NCBI RefSeq assembly: GCF_900461555.1
Contig: NZ_UGOX01000001.1
Span: 381,001-445,000, forward strand
Length of the DNA stretch: 64,000 nt
From: Legionella quinlivanii
GTDB lineage: Bacteria > Pseudomonadota > Gammaproteobacteria > Legionellales > Legionellaceae
Direction: 5' to 3'
Positions 44,662 through 54,420 of this stretch are shown piece by piece. Position 1 is the first letter of the stretch. The number at the start of each line of letters is the position of its first letter. Both the position numbers and the translations under genes were made by a program. The notes below the pieces were generated by a model. The model did no database searches, was not told the origin of the DNA, and saw only the letters and a list, made by a program, of their open reading frames with translations.

Positions 44662-46416
44662 ATGCAAAACCCCTATATTCACCTGCTTAAAACCGTCTGG
44701 ACGCATGGCCAGGCCTGGCGACGCGCTATTGTCGGGTATTACATCGCCTATATTATTGCCCAGGCCTGTATGAGTTTAAGTCCTTATGCCTTTGGAAAAA
44801 CTATTGATGTTTTGCAACATTTTGAGCCGGGGCGGTTACATGAAGTCTTGTACTGGCTGATCATGGGAGTACTGCTAGTTCCCTTGTTCTGGCTTTTTCA
44901 TGGCCCGGCGCGGGTTGTAGAGAGACGGGTGGCGCTCCGTATACAGCAGGCGTTCCAGTTGCAAATTTATGAAAAGCTCACTGAATTACCTCTGAAATGG
45001 CATCAGGATCATCATTCAGGAAATATTATCACCCGATTAAATCGCGCCTCGACAGCCCTTAGACGCTTTGCAGAAGAGCAGTTTATATATATTGAGACGA
45101 TTATCAAGTTCCTGGTATCAATTGCTTTTCTATTCTGGCTTTCCTTAGCTGTCGGAATATTCAGTTTTCTTGCTTGTTTAACCGCAGCACTTATGGTGGT
45201 CATGTTCGATCGTAAACTAATCCCGCTTTATGAATCAGAAAATGAGGTGGAGAATCATGTGGGCGCTGGTCTTTTTGACTATATCAGTAATATTACGACT
45301 ATTTTAACACTTCGACTGGCTCAGTTTACACGCAATAACCTCTCACAGCGCCTCATGGCCATCTGGCCATTTTTCAGTAAGGAATCGGTCGTCAACGAGT
45401 TGAAGTGGTTCATTATGGGCATGCTTCTGACCGTGGTTCAATCGATTATTCTAATTGCGTATATCGTTTATCATTTGCAAACCACTAATGGTATTTTGAT
45501 TGGAACGGTGGTGATGATTTTTCGTTATCAGTGGGATCTGGCCGAAGTGTTTTATGGGCTGAGTATGCACTATAGCGAACTGGTTCGTATGAATACAGAT
45601 GTAAAGAGTATTCAACCGATTATTCAGGATCTTGAGGCTCTGTCCCATCCGGTACCGGGAGAAGCGCTGGCTCAGCAATGGCATAGTTTATCGATTAAAA
45701 ATTTAACATTCACTCATTCCCAATTTAATAAAAATATGCCTGCACAGCCTATCAGCATCAATATTAAACGCGGCGATAAAATTGCATTAATCGGTTCAAG
45801 CGGGGCGGGAAAAAGTACCCTGCTCCATTTATTGTCAGGCTTATATCAGCCGCAAACGGTTGAGCTTATGATCGACGGAGTTAATTTTCATTCCCTGGAG
45901 CCGCTTCACGCGATTACTACTTTAATCCCTCAGGAACCGGAAATTTTTGAAAACACGATTGAATTTAATATCACGATGGATATTGAGACGAGTCAGGAAG
46001 TGATTGACAAAGCAATTGAGCTGGCCTGCTTCAAACCCGTGCTTGAAAAACTGCCGAAAGGTTTGTTAACCGATATACGTGAAAGAGGGCTTAATTTATC
46101 GGTAGGGCAGAAGCAAAGGCTGGCTCTGGCAAGAGGGCTATTTGCGGCTCGATTCAGTTCTCTTATTCTAATGGATGAGCCAACCTCAAGTGTCGATTTG
46201 CCCACTGAAAAGCAAATTCTTTCGGGTATTATCGAGACATACCGCGAGGCAACGCTTGTAGTCACTCTCCATCGTCTGCATCTGTTGCCGCAATTTGATC
46301 GCGTTATTTTACTCGAGCAGGGGAAGATTATTGCCGAGGGATGTACTGATGAATTGTTAAACAGCAGTGGCCCTGTGCAAAGGATTTGGCAAAAATATCA
46401 GGCTAAAGCAAATTGA
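44662..46416 (+). CDS. ABC exporter, fused membrane and ATPase domains
   Basis: This 584-residue half-transporter has a six-helix membrane domain (about 1-320) and an ATPase domain. The latter shows Walker A IGSSGAGKST, Q-loop PQEPEIF, a degenerate signature LSVGQKQR, Walker B LILMDEP with TSSVD, and the H-loop histidine in VVTLHRLH. It works as a homodimer in the inner membrane; its substrate is unknown. The start is ATG 44662, with GGAGAG five bases away. The frame continues upstream to 44485, but those 59 residues are a translation of repeat DNA and should not be counted. Confidence 0.9.
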   Translation: MQNPYIHLLKTVWTHGQAWRRAIVGYYIAYIIAQACMSLSPYAFGKTIDVLQHFEPGRLHEVLYWLIMGVLLVPLFWLFHGPARVVERRVALRIQQAFQLQIYEKLTELPLKWHQDHHSGNIITRLNRASTALRRFAEEQFIYIETIIKFLVSIAFLFWLSLAVGIFSFLACLTAALMVVMFDRKLIPLYESENEVENHVGAGLFDYISNITTILTLRLAQFTRNNLSQRLMAIWPFFSKESVVNELKWFIMGMLLTVVQSIILIAYIVYHLQTTNGILIGTVVMIFRYQWDLAEVFYGLSMHYSELVRMNTDVKSIQPIIQDLEALSHPVPGEALAQQWHSLSIKNLTFTHSQFNKNMPAQPISINIKRGDKIALIGSSGAGKSTLLHLLSGLYQPQTVELMIDGVNFHSLEPLHAITTLIPQEPEIFENTIEFNITMDIETSQEVIDKAIELACFKPVLEKLPKGLLTDIRERGLNLSVGQKQRLALARGLFAARFSSLILMDEPTSSVDLPTEKQILSGIIETYREATLVVTLHRLHLLPQFDRVILLEQGKIIAEGCTDELLNSSGPVQRIWQKYQAKAN

Positions 46417-46632
46417 GATTGTATTTTGACAAGGGCGGTTTAATTATTGAACAAATTTAATTCCGTATTCTATCAATTATTTCTCTCAAGCCGTTCTGAA
46501 TTTGGTCTATACTATACGTTAAAATTGATTTGGGCGGGTATTTCTGGTAATCTGCACAGTCTTTAAATAACTGGGTATGGTGCCTGACTTTCAGGTTCAG
46601 GTGGCGATACCGTAATGAAAGTGAGTCGTGAT

Positions 46633-46866
46633 ATGAATGCCAAAGTGAGTAGTGATACAAATACTTCTATTCATCCCCAATACGAAATAGTTAAAGTTAC
46701 CTGTAGCTGTGGCCACAGTTTTGAAACTCGTTCCACACTGTGCAAGCCTTTAAATATTGAAGTATGTGCTTATTGCCATCCTTTTTACACTGGTAAACAA
46801 AAACTGGTTGATACTGGAGGACGTGTTCAGAAATTCCTGGATCGTTATAAAAAACGTGAACAATAA
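46633..46866 (+). CDS. rpmE: 50S ribosomal protein L31
   Basis: This 77-residue protein has the L31 pattern [23 protein letters not shown], then [14 protein letters not shown] and [13 protein letters not shown]. The four zinc cysteines (CxC and CxxC) are kept, so this is the zinc-containing type. The start at 46633 gives a family-like N-terminus; an ATG at 46615 adds six residues. An intrinsic terminator follows at 46917. Confidence 0.95.
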   Translation: MNAKVSSDTNTSIHPQYEIVKVTCSCGHSFETRSTLCKPLNIEVCAYCHPFYTGKQKLVDTGGRVQKFLDRYKKREQ

Positions 46867-46916
46867 TTGGCTGAGAATATTTAAGAGAAACGTGGAGATT
46901 ACAGGATCCATAAGGG

Positions 46917-46942
46917 GGCGCAACACTATGCGCCTTTTTTTT
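46917..46942 (+). terminator. Intrinsic terminator after rpmE
   Basis: GGCGC (46917-46921) and GCGCC (46930-46934) form a stem with an 8-base loop, followed directly by eight T. This is a classic rho-independent terminator and separates rpmE from the malic enzyme gene. Confidence 0.85.
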
Positions 46943-47005
46943 GCAGAATGACTGTTCTTTCTCTTGCTTTTTCTATATGATTTTTTCCGATTTCCCGAAA
47001 AGTGA

Positions 47006-48253
47006 GTGAGAATTTTGGATAAAGAGGTCTTAAAGCAACGCGCATTGGAATATCACGAATTTCCAACTCCTGGAAAACTTGGGGTTTATGTAACCAAACC
47101 GACCAATTCTCAGGAGGATTTGTCCTTAGCATACACGCCTGGAGTCGCAGAGCCGGTACTGGCCATCGCAGAAGATCCGGAAAATGCTTTCAGATATACA
47201 GCCAAAGGCAATTTAATTGCAGTTATGACCAACGGCACTGCTGTTTTGGGATTGGGAGATGTAGGCGCATTAGCCAGCAAGCCCGTTATGGAAGGAAAGG
47301 CAGTCCTCTTCAAGCGTTTTGCTGATATCGATGTGTTTGATATTGAAATCGACGCGGAAAATCCACAGGCCTTTATTGCTACTGCGAAACGAATTGCGCC
47401 GACTTTTGGCGGTATTAATCTTGAAGATATCAAAGCCCCTGAGTGCTTTGAAATTGAACAAGCATTAGTGGAACAATTATCCATTCCCGTATTTCATGAC
47501 GATCAGCATGGTACTGCGATTGTAGTAGCGGCTGCTTTATTGAATGCCCTGGAACTTCAGAACAAGAAACTGGCAGACGCGCGTATTGTCTGTATTGGTG
47601 CGGGTGCTGCAGGTATTGCTTCCATGCGATTATTAGTTGCTTTAGGCGCTAATAAAGAAAATATGACCCTTTTGGATACAAAAGGCGTAATCCATACCGG
47701 GCGAGATGACTTAAATGCCTATAAGTTTGCCTTTGCCAGAACAACGGAAGCGAGAACCCTGGCGGATGCCCTGGTTGACGCAGACGTATTTATCGGTGTT
47801 GCAAAACCTGATTTACTAAGCGGTAATTTATTGAACCTGATGGCTCCGAAACCGGTCATCTTTGCTTTATCCAACCCAATTCCCGAGATTTTACCTGAAG
47901 TGGCGCATGCCATCCGCGATGATATCATCATTGCAACCGGCCGAAGTGATTACCCTAATCAGGTTAATAATGTCTTATGTTTCCCTTATATTTTTCGTGG
48001 CGCTCTCGATGTCAGAGCAACCTGTATTAATCAGGCCATGCAAGTGGCGGCAGTCGAAGCAATTCGGAAGCTGGTGCATGAACCTGTACCTCAAGTAGTG
48101 AAGGATAACTATCCCGGGCTTGATCAATGTTGGGAATTTGGTCCTCATTACATTATTCCCAAGCCTATCGATCCTCGCTTAAAAGAACAAGTGTCCACTG
48201 CTGTGGCAAAAGCAGCAATAGCAAGTGGCGTTAGTCAGATCAAAAAGCGTTAA
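47006..48253 (+). CDS. NADP-type malic enzyme (short form)
   Basis: This 415-residue enzyme decarboxylates malate to pyruvate. Motifs are EFPTPGKLGV, SLAYTPGVAEP, TNGTAVLGLGDVGALASKPVMEGK, the metal site FGGINLEDIKAPECFEIE, HDDQHGTAI, and the cofactor turn IGAGAAGIAS. It corresponds to the catalytic half of MaeB and lacks the phosphotransacetylase-like C-terminal domain. The frame begins with GTG at 47006; a TTG at 47015 is the alternative, and the ribosome site is poor for both. Two MFS carriers follow, possibly for the substrate or product. Confidence 0.93.
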   Translation: MRILDKEVLKQRALEYHEFPTPGKLGVYVTKPTNSQEDLSLAYTPGVAEPVLAIAEDPENAFRYTAKGNLIAVMTNGTAVLGLGDVGALASKPVMEGKAVLFKRFADIDVFDIEIDAENPQAFIATAKRIAPTFGGINLEDIKAPECFEIEQALVEQLSIPVFHDDQHGTAIVVAAALLNALELQNKKLADARIVCIGAGAAGIASMRLLVALGANKENMTLLDTKGVIHTGRDDLNAYKFAFARTTEARTLADALVDADVFIGVAKPDLLSGNLLNLMAPKPVIFALSNPIPEILPEVAHAIRDDIIIATGRSDYPNQVNNVLCFPYIFRGALDVRATCINQAMQVAAVEAIRKLVHEPVPQVVKDNYPGLDQCWEFGPHYIIPKPIDPRLKEQVSTAVAKAAIASGVSQIKKR

Positions 48254-48299
48254 TCCATCTTTTTGAAATTTGTGCTTAACCGTCGTTAAGGAGCTCATT

Positions 48300-49598
48300 T
48301 TGAGTAGTAAAAATGATAAAAGGTATTTATTGAGTGCCTGGTTGATTTGTGGTCTTGGTGCTATTTATTATAGCTATGAGTATTTTTTAAGAATCTCACC
48401 GAGTGTTATGGAACCTGCTTTGCGCGAACATTTTAATTTGTCCGCCAGCGGCTTTGGTTTGTTATCTGCGTTTTACTATTATGCCTATGTTCCATTACAG
48501 ATTCCTGTCGGAGTGCTGCTGGATCGATACGGCCCACGTCTCCTCATTACTATTGCTTGCTTTATCTGCGTAGTCGGGACTTTTATTTTTGCAGGAACCA
48601 ATGTCTTCTGGGTAGCGGCAACGGGTCGCTTTCTGGTTGGATTTGGCTCCGCATTTGCCTTCGTTGGCGTTTTAAAGCTGGCGACTATCTGGCTGCCCGA
48701 GGATAAACTGGCAATGGTATCCGGTATGGCCGCCGCGCTTGGTACGATTGGTGCCATGATTGGCGACAATCTTCTGGGTATTCTGGTCATTAAGATGGGC
48801 TGGAAGTATACCGTGCAATTGACCGCCTATGTTGGTATTGCGTTGATCTTTGTCCTATGGTTCGGCATCAAAGATAAGAAGAGTCACCAGCGACGTAGTG
48901 GAACGGTTGATAATTTCCGTAAAAGTATGATTGACCTGGGTATTATTGCGCGCAATCGCCAAATCTGGATTAATGGTCTGTTTGGTTGCCTGGTTTATTT
49001 GCCTACCACCGTCTTTGCCGAACTTTGGGGCATACCCTATTTGAAACACGCCCATGGGCTCACTCAGGAAGGGGCTGACTTCGCTAATTCCCTGCTGTTT
49101 TTAGGTTTCACAATCGGTGCGCCGGTCATGGGTCTAATCTCTGATAAAATCAAACGCCGCAAGTTGCCAATGCTAGTGGGAGCAACAGGTGCTGCCATCA
49201 TTATGATGATTGTGCTGTACTTCCCCGGCTTGAATGAGGGCAGCATCAGTGTCCTGATGTTTATGTTGGGTCTTTTATACAGCGCGCAATGTATTGTGTT
49301 CGCAGTAGGCCGTGAATTAAGTCCGACTGAAGCAGCCGGTACGGCGATGGCGATGACCAACATGATTGTTATGCTGGGTGCCATGTTCCTGCAGCCGCTG
49401 GTGGGTGAGCTATTGGATATGAGCTTTGCTTCACATGCGGGCGTAATTAATATCGATACCTTATCGCTTGATAAATTGCAGCAGCTTTATACAGCGGATG
49501 ACTATCAGTTTGCGCTGTCCATCATTCCGCTTGGAATAATAATCGCAGCTATCCTGACTTTTTTCCTCAAAGAAACTTATGCGAATACAAATGATTGA
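48300..49598 (+). CDS. MFS transporter 1
   Basis: This 432-residue protein has twelve hydrophobic segments and the MFS loop motif DRYGPRLL between helices 2 and 3. The start is TTG at 48300, because AAGGAG at 48288-48293 is ideally spaced; the frame opens at 48270 before the ribosome site. It overlaps the next gene by 20 bases and is its paralogue (both have FYYxYxxxQxPVGxLxDRYGPR). It lies 46 bases after the malic enzyme gene. The substrate is unknown; a dicarboxylate is a guess from context. Confidence 0.9.
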   Translation: MSSKNDKRYLLSAWLICGLGAIYYSYEYFLRISPSVMEPALREHFNLSASGFGLLSAFYYYAYVPLQIPVGVLLDRYGPRLLITIACFICVVGTFIFAGTNVFWVAATGRFLVGFGSAFAFVGVLKLATIWLPEDKLAMVSGMAAALGTIGAMIGDNLLGILVIKMGWKYTVQLTAYVGIALIFVLWFGIKDKKSHQRRSGTVDNFRKSMIDLGIIARNRQIWINGLFGCLVYLPTTVFAELWGIPYLKHAHGLTQEGADFANSLLFLGFTIGAPVMGLISDKIKRRKLPMLVGATGAAIIMMIVLYFPGLNEGSISVLMFMLGLLYSAQCIVFAVGRELSPTEAAGTAMAMTNMIVMLGAMFLQPLVGELLDMSFASHAGVINIDTLSLDKLQQLYTADDYQFALSIIPLGIIIAAILTFFLKETYANTND

Positions 49599-50853
49599 AT
49601 CAATTAGTAGAAGACAAGCCCTGTTAGGCATATTAATTTGTACTGTAGGAGCTTTCTTCTACTGCTATGAGTTTGTGTTGAGAATTATACCTGGCGCATT
49701 GCAAAGCGAGCTTAGTGCTGCGTTTGGTCATATTTCAGCTACAACGTTTGGACAATTATCTGCCTTTTACTATTTTGCCTATTCACCGATGCAGCTTCCT
49801 GTAGGCATGCTGATGGATCGCTACGGTCCGCGCAGACTGTTAACCTTCGCCTGCCTCTGCTGTACTCTGGGCTCATGGATGTTCACAAACACCTCTTCCA
49901 TGCTTGTCGCGGGCAGCGGTCGTTTTCTGGTGGGTTTTGGCTCTTCGTTTGCTTTTGTGGGCGTCCTGTCGCTGGCTTTGCGATGGCTGCCCCGTCGTTA
50001 TTTTTCACTGGTTGCCGGGTTAATCACTACTCTGGGCATGCTCGGATTAGTGTACGGCGAAGTGAAAATCACCGATATGGCAGTGTCCTTAGGTCTGATG
50101 CATGTATTGTGGATGATGATCATTATTGGCGGAGTACTTAGTGTAATTACGTTTCTGGTCGTGCGCGATGGTCCTCAGGGACATATCGCTAACAAGCAGC
50201 CGTGGCCGGAGTTTTTCGCTAATGTCTGGCATGTTTTATCTTCTCCGCAAGTCTGGCTTATCGGCTTTGTAGGTGCTTGCCTTTATACCTCCCTGTCAGT
50301 CTTTGGCGAGTTATGGGGGAAAACCTACCTTGAACAGGCTCATCACCTTACGAAAGTGCAGGCGGCAAGAACCGTTTCGGCTATGTTTCTGGGATGGGCA
50401 GTCGGTGCGCCGATAGCCGGTTATTTCTCTGATATCAGTGGCAGAAGGGTTTTTCCTCTAGTGGCCGGTGCTATTTTAAGTCTTATTTGCATTAGCATAG
50501 TGCTGTACTATCCAGGCCTATCGTATACCACATTAAATATTCTGCTCTTCCTCTATGGTGTATTCAGCGCGACAGAGATTATTGTATTTATTATGGGTAA
50601 GGAAAATAGCGGCGCCAAATTATCGGGCACTGTGTTTGCAGCAGTTAACATGATTGTCACTCTTGGCGGTGTGGTCTTTCAGCCCCTGGTTGGTAAATTA
50701 CTGGATACTTTTGGTGATAGTCATGTGGTAGCTGGGGAGCATATCTACAGCATCGTGGATTATCAGCTTGCTCTTTCAGTTCTGCCGCTTTCATTGCTCA
50801 TGGTGATGATTCTTGCTTTCTTTATGAAAGACTTTCGTTCAACTATTCAATAG
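49579..50853 (+). CDS. MFS transporter 2 (paralogue of the preceding)
   Basis: This 424-residue twelve-helix carrier has MLMDRYGPRRLL in the 2-3 loop, FYYCYEFVLRI in helix 1 and GRFLVGFGSSFAFVGVLSL in helix 4, closely paralleling the upstream gene. Its start lies within the upstream gene's 3' end (ATG 49579, a second ATG at 49591), so translation is coupled. A tandem duplication inside one operon is the simplest origin. Confidence 0.9.
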   Translation: MRIQMIESISRRQALLGILICTVGAFFYCYEFVLRIIPGALQSELSAAFGHISATTFGQLSAFYYFAYSPMQLPVGMLMDRYGPRRLLTFACLCCTLGSWMFTNTSSMLVAGSGRFLVGFGSSFAFVGVLSLALRWLPRRYFSLVAGLITTLGMLGLVYGEVKITDMAVSLGLMHVLWMMIIIGGVLSVITFLVVRDGPQGHIANKQPWPEFFANVWHVLSSPQVWLIGFVGACLYTSLSVFGELWGKTYLEQAHHLTKVQAARTVSAMFLGWAVGAPIAGYFSDISGRRVFPLVAGAILSLICISIVLYYPGLSYTTLNILLFLYGVFSATEIIVFIMGKENSGAKLSGTVFAAVNMIVTLGGVVFQPLVGKLLDTFGDSHVVAGEHIYSIVDYQLALSVLPLSLLMVMILAFFMKDFRSTIQ

Positions 50854-50860
50854 GCAAAGC

Positions 50861-50887
50861 TGGCAGCCAGAATTTTACTGGCTGCCA
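50861..50887. terminator. Hairpin between convergent genes
   Basis: TGGCAGCCAG and CTGGCTGCCA form a perfect 10-base stem with a 7-base loop, between the stops of the MFS operon and the convergent methylase gene. There is no T-run, so it may stabilise transcript ends or terminate weakly in both directions. Confidence 0.5.
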
Positions 50888-50924
50888 TGCAAGAAGGTCC
50901 TGGCCAATATGACCGCTTTTGGCT

Positions 50925-51752
50925 TTAGCTGGAATAACCGTCAAAAACCGCAATCAATTCCTTAGCCATTTGTCTGTTCTCGGCATTACAGCTAATCATA
51001 CGGGGAACTTTAAGGGTGATAATCTGGCTCTCTTTATAGTGATGACGAGTAAATTCTGTATCATGATTTGAAATAAGGACGGTGATCCCTTGTTCTGCGC
51101 TTTGCTTAGCCAGAATAGCCAGATCAATCTGGTCCTGCTCATAAAATTTAGTTCTGGTGTAGGAGGAGAAATTGGAGCTTCTCGAAAGGGGAACATAGGG
51201 GGGGTCGCAATAAATGATGTCACCCGCTTTTGCCTGAGCAAAAGTACTTCTGAAATCTGCTAAAAGAAATTCCGCTTTCTGACTTTGCTGATAAAAATTC
51301 AGTAACTCATTTCTGGGAAAATAGGGTTTTTTATAACGTCCGAAGGGTACGTTGTATATACCGCTCTTGTTGTAGCGGCACAAGCCATTATAGCCATGCC
51401 GATTAAGATATAGGAACAAAGCGCCGCGTCTTTTGAGGTCAGTACAGTGATTAAATTCATCACGATACTGATAATAGAGACTTTCTACATTGTTTTCCGC
51501 TGTGAACAGTTCGGCACAATCGCTAATAAACCGATCGCCTTCATTTTGTACCATTTGATAAAGATGAACCAGGTCGGGATTATTTTCTGCTAAAAGGTAA
51601 CTGTCATATACAGAGTTTAGGAACACTGCGCCAGAACCCGTAAAGGGTTCTATTAAACGTCTGGCTGGTTTCAGATGAGCTAGTATATGGTTTAAGCAAT
51701 GGTATTTATTGCCTGCCCATTTAAGAAAGGGACGATATTTAACCATAAGCAT
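50925..51752 (-). CDS. Dam-type DNA adenine methyltransferase
   Basis: This 275-residue enzyme methylates N6 of adenine, probably in GATC. The SAM site is FLKWAGNKY and EPFTGSGAVFLNS, the catalytic motif is DPPYVPLS, and HGYNGLCRYNKSG with NVPFGRYK is the Dam-family substrate loop. The length is normal. The start could be 51752 or 51746 (MVKYRPF). No restriction enzyme gene is adjacent, so it looks like a solitary methylase acting in mismatch repair or gene regulation. Confidence 0.92.
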   Translation of the reverse strand: MLMVKYRPFLKWAGNKYHCLNHILAHLKPARRLIEPFTGSGAVFLNSVYDSYLLAENNPDLVHLYQMVQNEGDRFISDCAELFTAENNVESLYYQYRDEFNHCTDLKRRGALFLYLNRHGYNGLCRYNKSGIYNVPFGRYKKPYFPRNELLNFYQQSQKAEFLLADFRSTFAQAKAGDIIYCDPPYVPLSRSSNFSSYTRTKFYEQDQIDLAILAKQSAEQGITVLISNHDTEFTRHHYKESQIITLKVPRMISCNAENRQMAKELIAVFDGYSS

Positions 51753-51812
51753 TCAGATCGAATAAACTATTCAAATCTCAGTCCAAAAGGCTGAAGTATC
51801 GCCTACCAAACT

Positions 51813-53009
51813 CTAAAACGCAATGGTCAGTAAAAAAATCGCAGTCAGAGCCACCAAACTCAGCATAGCGTTGCCGCCGGGCACAATTTGCAGGCTGTCT
51901 GAGTTATCAATCCTGCGCGCACTCCAGGTCATTACTGCAGGCATAAGCAATAATAAAATAACACAGCAAACCCCGGCATAACCCAAGGCATGCAGGTATA
52001 TTCCGGGATTGATTAACACTACGAAAAGGGGAGGCAGAAAAGTCAGCGCCAGAGTCCCTTTACCTTGAAGCCCGGATTTCTTTAAGGACAAGCCATCAGC
52101 CAGGAAATCAAATAACCCGATTGAGACTCCCAGGAATGCGGTAACCATACAAATCGAGGTGAAAAAGCCAAAAAAGCCGGTGATCCATTGGCTATGAACT
52201 GCACTGCTCAGCGCATTAGTTAAGCCGCTAGTCGCATGTTCTGTTGTCATCAGGCTTAATAAACCTTCATCACCCTCACGAGATACGACACCCATAATTA
52301 CCGCATCCCATATGATGTAGCAAGCCAGGGGAATTAGTGAACCGTATAAAATAACTCGTCGTAGAGAAGCCACATCTTCATTAAAATAATCGCGCAGACT
52401 GGGTACGATCGATGCGAAACCAAATGAGGTAATCAGAATCATAAGACTGCCTGTAATGGCTTTTACTGAGCCGCCGCTTAGGCTGCTGGTATCCACATGC
52501 GGGCTGATAATAGCCACTAATAACAGATAAACCCCAAGTTTGCCGAACATCAATCCACGATTAACATAATCAACCGCACGGATCCCTGCATAAACCACCA
52601 GGCTGAATACTAAAGTAAAAAGCAATGAAGTAATCCAACTGGGAAAAGCGATACCCAGTCTTGCTAAAATGCCATTTAATACGTCACTGCCCCCTGAAAT
52701 ATAGGCTGCCAGCAGCGTGTAAAGCAAGAATAAGTAGGTGATCCAGGCAATAATCTGCCCAGGCAAGCCCAGGGTTGACTTGGCCATAGACACCATATTG
52801 CTACCGGGAGGAAGCCGCAAATTGACTTCGAGGATTAGAAATGCCCCCACAGTCATAATCAGCCAGCAGAGTATTAGAAAAAAGATGGAATTGGTAAATC
52901 CAACTTCAGCGGTTGAAACTGGAAGAGCCAGCATACCGCCACCAATAGAAGTTCCTACAATGAGAAGAATTCCGCCGAGTAATTTAGAGTTGGTCACTAA
53001 TTTATCCAT
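51813..53009 (-). CDS. Aromatic amino acid permease, TyrP/HAAAP family 1
   Basis: This 398-residue inner-membrane protein has eleven or so helices. It has the HAAAP start LLGGILLIVGTSIGGGMLALPV and MILITSFGFASIVPSLRDYF. The family imports tyrosine or tryptophan with protons. The start is ATG 53009 (MDKLV); the frame opens at TTG 53018. Its tandem paralogue lies upstream with a 184-base gap. Confidence 0.9.
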   Translation of the reverse strand: MDKLVTNSKLLGGILLIVGTSIGGGMLALPVSTAEVGFTNSIFFLILCWLIMTVGAFLILEVNLRLPPGSNMVSMAKSTLGLPGQIIAWITYLFLLYTLLAAYISGGSDVLNGILARLGIAFPSWITSLLFTLVFSLVVYAGIRAVDYVNRGLMFGKLGVYLLLVAIISPHVDTSSLSGGSVKAITGSLMILITSFGFASIVPSLRDYFNEDVASLRRVILYGSLIPLACYIIWDAVIMGVVSREGDEGLLSLMTTEHATSGLTNALSSAVHSQWITGFFGFFTSICMVTAFLGVSIGLFDFLADGLSLKKSGLQGKGTLALTFLPPLFVVLINPGIYLHALGYAGVCCVILLLLMPAVMTWSARRIDNSDSLQIVPGGNAMLSLVALTAIFLLTIAF

Positions 53010-53193
53010 ATTGATCAAATTTCATTCAGAAATGTTAAATAACAATGGATGCAATGTCAATAGGATTATTCCATAAACAATGTGTTCTTTGCTATAACAA
53101 AGAAAAAAACTATCCATTGCGCTCTTGTTTGAAGCTTATCGCCTAAGTCTGAGTCTTCCTTTGATGCCTTAAGCGTTAAGTTATGATTTTAGA

Positions 53194-54387
53194 TTAATGA
53201 CTCAGTAATTGCCAAATTGCATTTATCATTAAAATAACGGAAAAAATAATTACTAGCCACTGAGTGATTGCTCCTCCTGGGACAGTATAACGCCCTGCAT
53301 AGCGTTTTCGACCATAAACCGTCATCAACGCGGGCAATAAAAGAAGCAGTATTACGCAAAAAATGCCTGCATAATTAAGAGCGCGAATATAGATGCCTGG
53401 AGAGTAAATAACCAGGAGCAGTGGGGGCAGAAATGTCAGTATAAATAGCATTAGGCCGGCACGTCCTTTTTGTTCAACCTTAAATCCATCGGCCAGAAAG
53501 CTGATCAAACATAGCGATACTCCCAGAAAGGCGGTCAGCATGCAGATAGAGGTAAAAAAATTAAAAATGGAAGTGATTAACTGGCTATTGACGGTTCTAC
53601 TTAAGATATCAGCCAGAGCGCTGGTCGTATGATCATCATGCAGAAGAACGGCAAGGCCCTGATTACCCTCAGTGGGCACTGTTCCCATGATAATGGCATC
53701 CCAAGCCAAATAACAAAACAGAGGGATGCAGGAGCCGATTAAAATGACTTTACGCAGCGTCTTTAAATCATCATTAAAATAATCCCGCAGATTAGGAATG
53801 ATAATCGCATATCCGAATGAGGTAATCAGAATCATTACTGTACCAGTAATGAACCGATAATCTCCCGATACCAGATGCGCAGGCTTGACGTGAGGGGCGA
53901 TGAGTAAGACCAAAATGCAGTAAGCCCCCAGTTTACCAAACATTAGCAGACGATTGAAAAGGTCCACTTTTTTGATGCCGCCATATACAATCATACCAAA
54001 GATGAAAGTAAATAAGACAATGGCCTGCCATTCGCGCAGATGAATGTTGATATAGCTGAGCAGGCTCGAAAATACATCTGCTCCGCCTGAAATGTAGCCG
54101 GCAAGCAGGGAATATAATAGAAAAAGATAGCTAAGCCAAGCCACTAAAAGTCCAGGAACTCCTAATGTGGCCTCAGCCATTGAAACCATGTGTTTGCCTG
54201 GTGGAAGATAAAGATTCGCCTCAAGAATAAACAGTGCGCCAAGCGTCATTAAAGCCCAGCAGAACAATAAAAAAAGAGAAGACTGCCAGAATCCGGTTGC
54301 CGCATTCGCTACCGGTAAGGCCAGCATTCCGCCGCCTATTGATGTTCCTACAATAAGTAATATACCGCCAATAAATCTTGAGTTCAT
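53194..54387 (-). CDS. Aromatic amino acid permease, TyrP/HAAAP family 2
   Basis: This 397-residue paralogue of the neighbouring permease has the same start motif (GGILLIVGTSIGGGMLALPV) and MILITSFGYAIIIPNLRDYF. The start is ATG 54387; the frame opens at TTG 54396. The gap between the two genes may hold a separate promoter for the downstream copy. Amino acid uptake suits an organism that lives on amino acids, but the individual specificities are unknown. Confidence 0.9.
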   Translation of the reverse strand: MNSRFIGGILLIVGTSIGGGMLALPVANAATGFWQSSLFLLFCWALMTLGALFILEANLYLPPGKHMVSMAEATLGVPGLLVAWLSYLFLLYSLLAGYISGGADVFSSLLSYINIHLREWQAIVLFTFIFGMIVYGGIKKVDLFNRLLMFGKLGAYCILVLLIAPHVKPAHLVSGDYRFITGTVMILITSFGYAIIIPNLRDYFNDDLKTLRKVILIGSCIPLFCYLAWDAIIMGTVPTEGNQGLAVLLHDDHTTSALADILSRTVNSQLITSIFNFFTSICMLTAFLGVSLCLISFLADGFKVEQKGRAGLMLFILTFLPPLLLVIYSPGIYIRALNYAGIFCVILLLLLPALMTVYGRKRYAGRYTVPGGAITQWLVIIFSVILMINAIWQLLSH

Positions 54388-54420
54388 CACAATCAATCCA
54401 TCAAAAACACTCCCTGTCAG

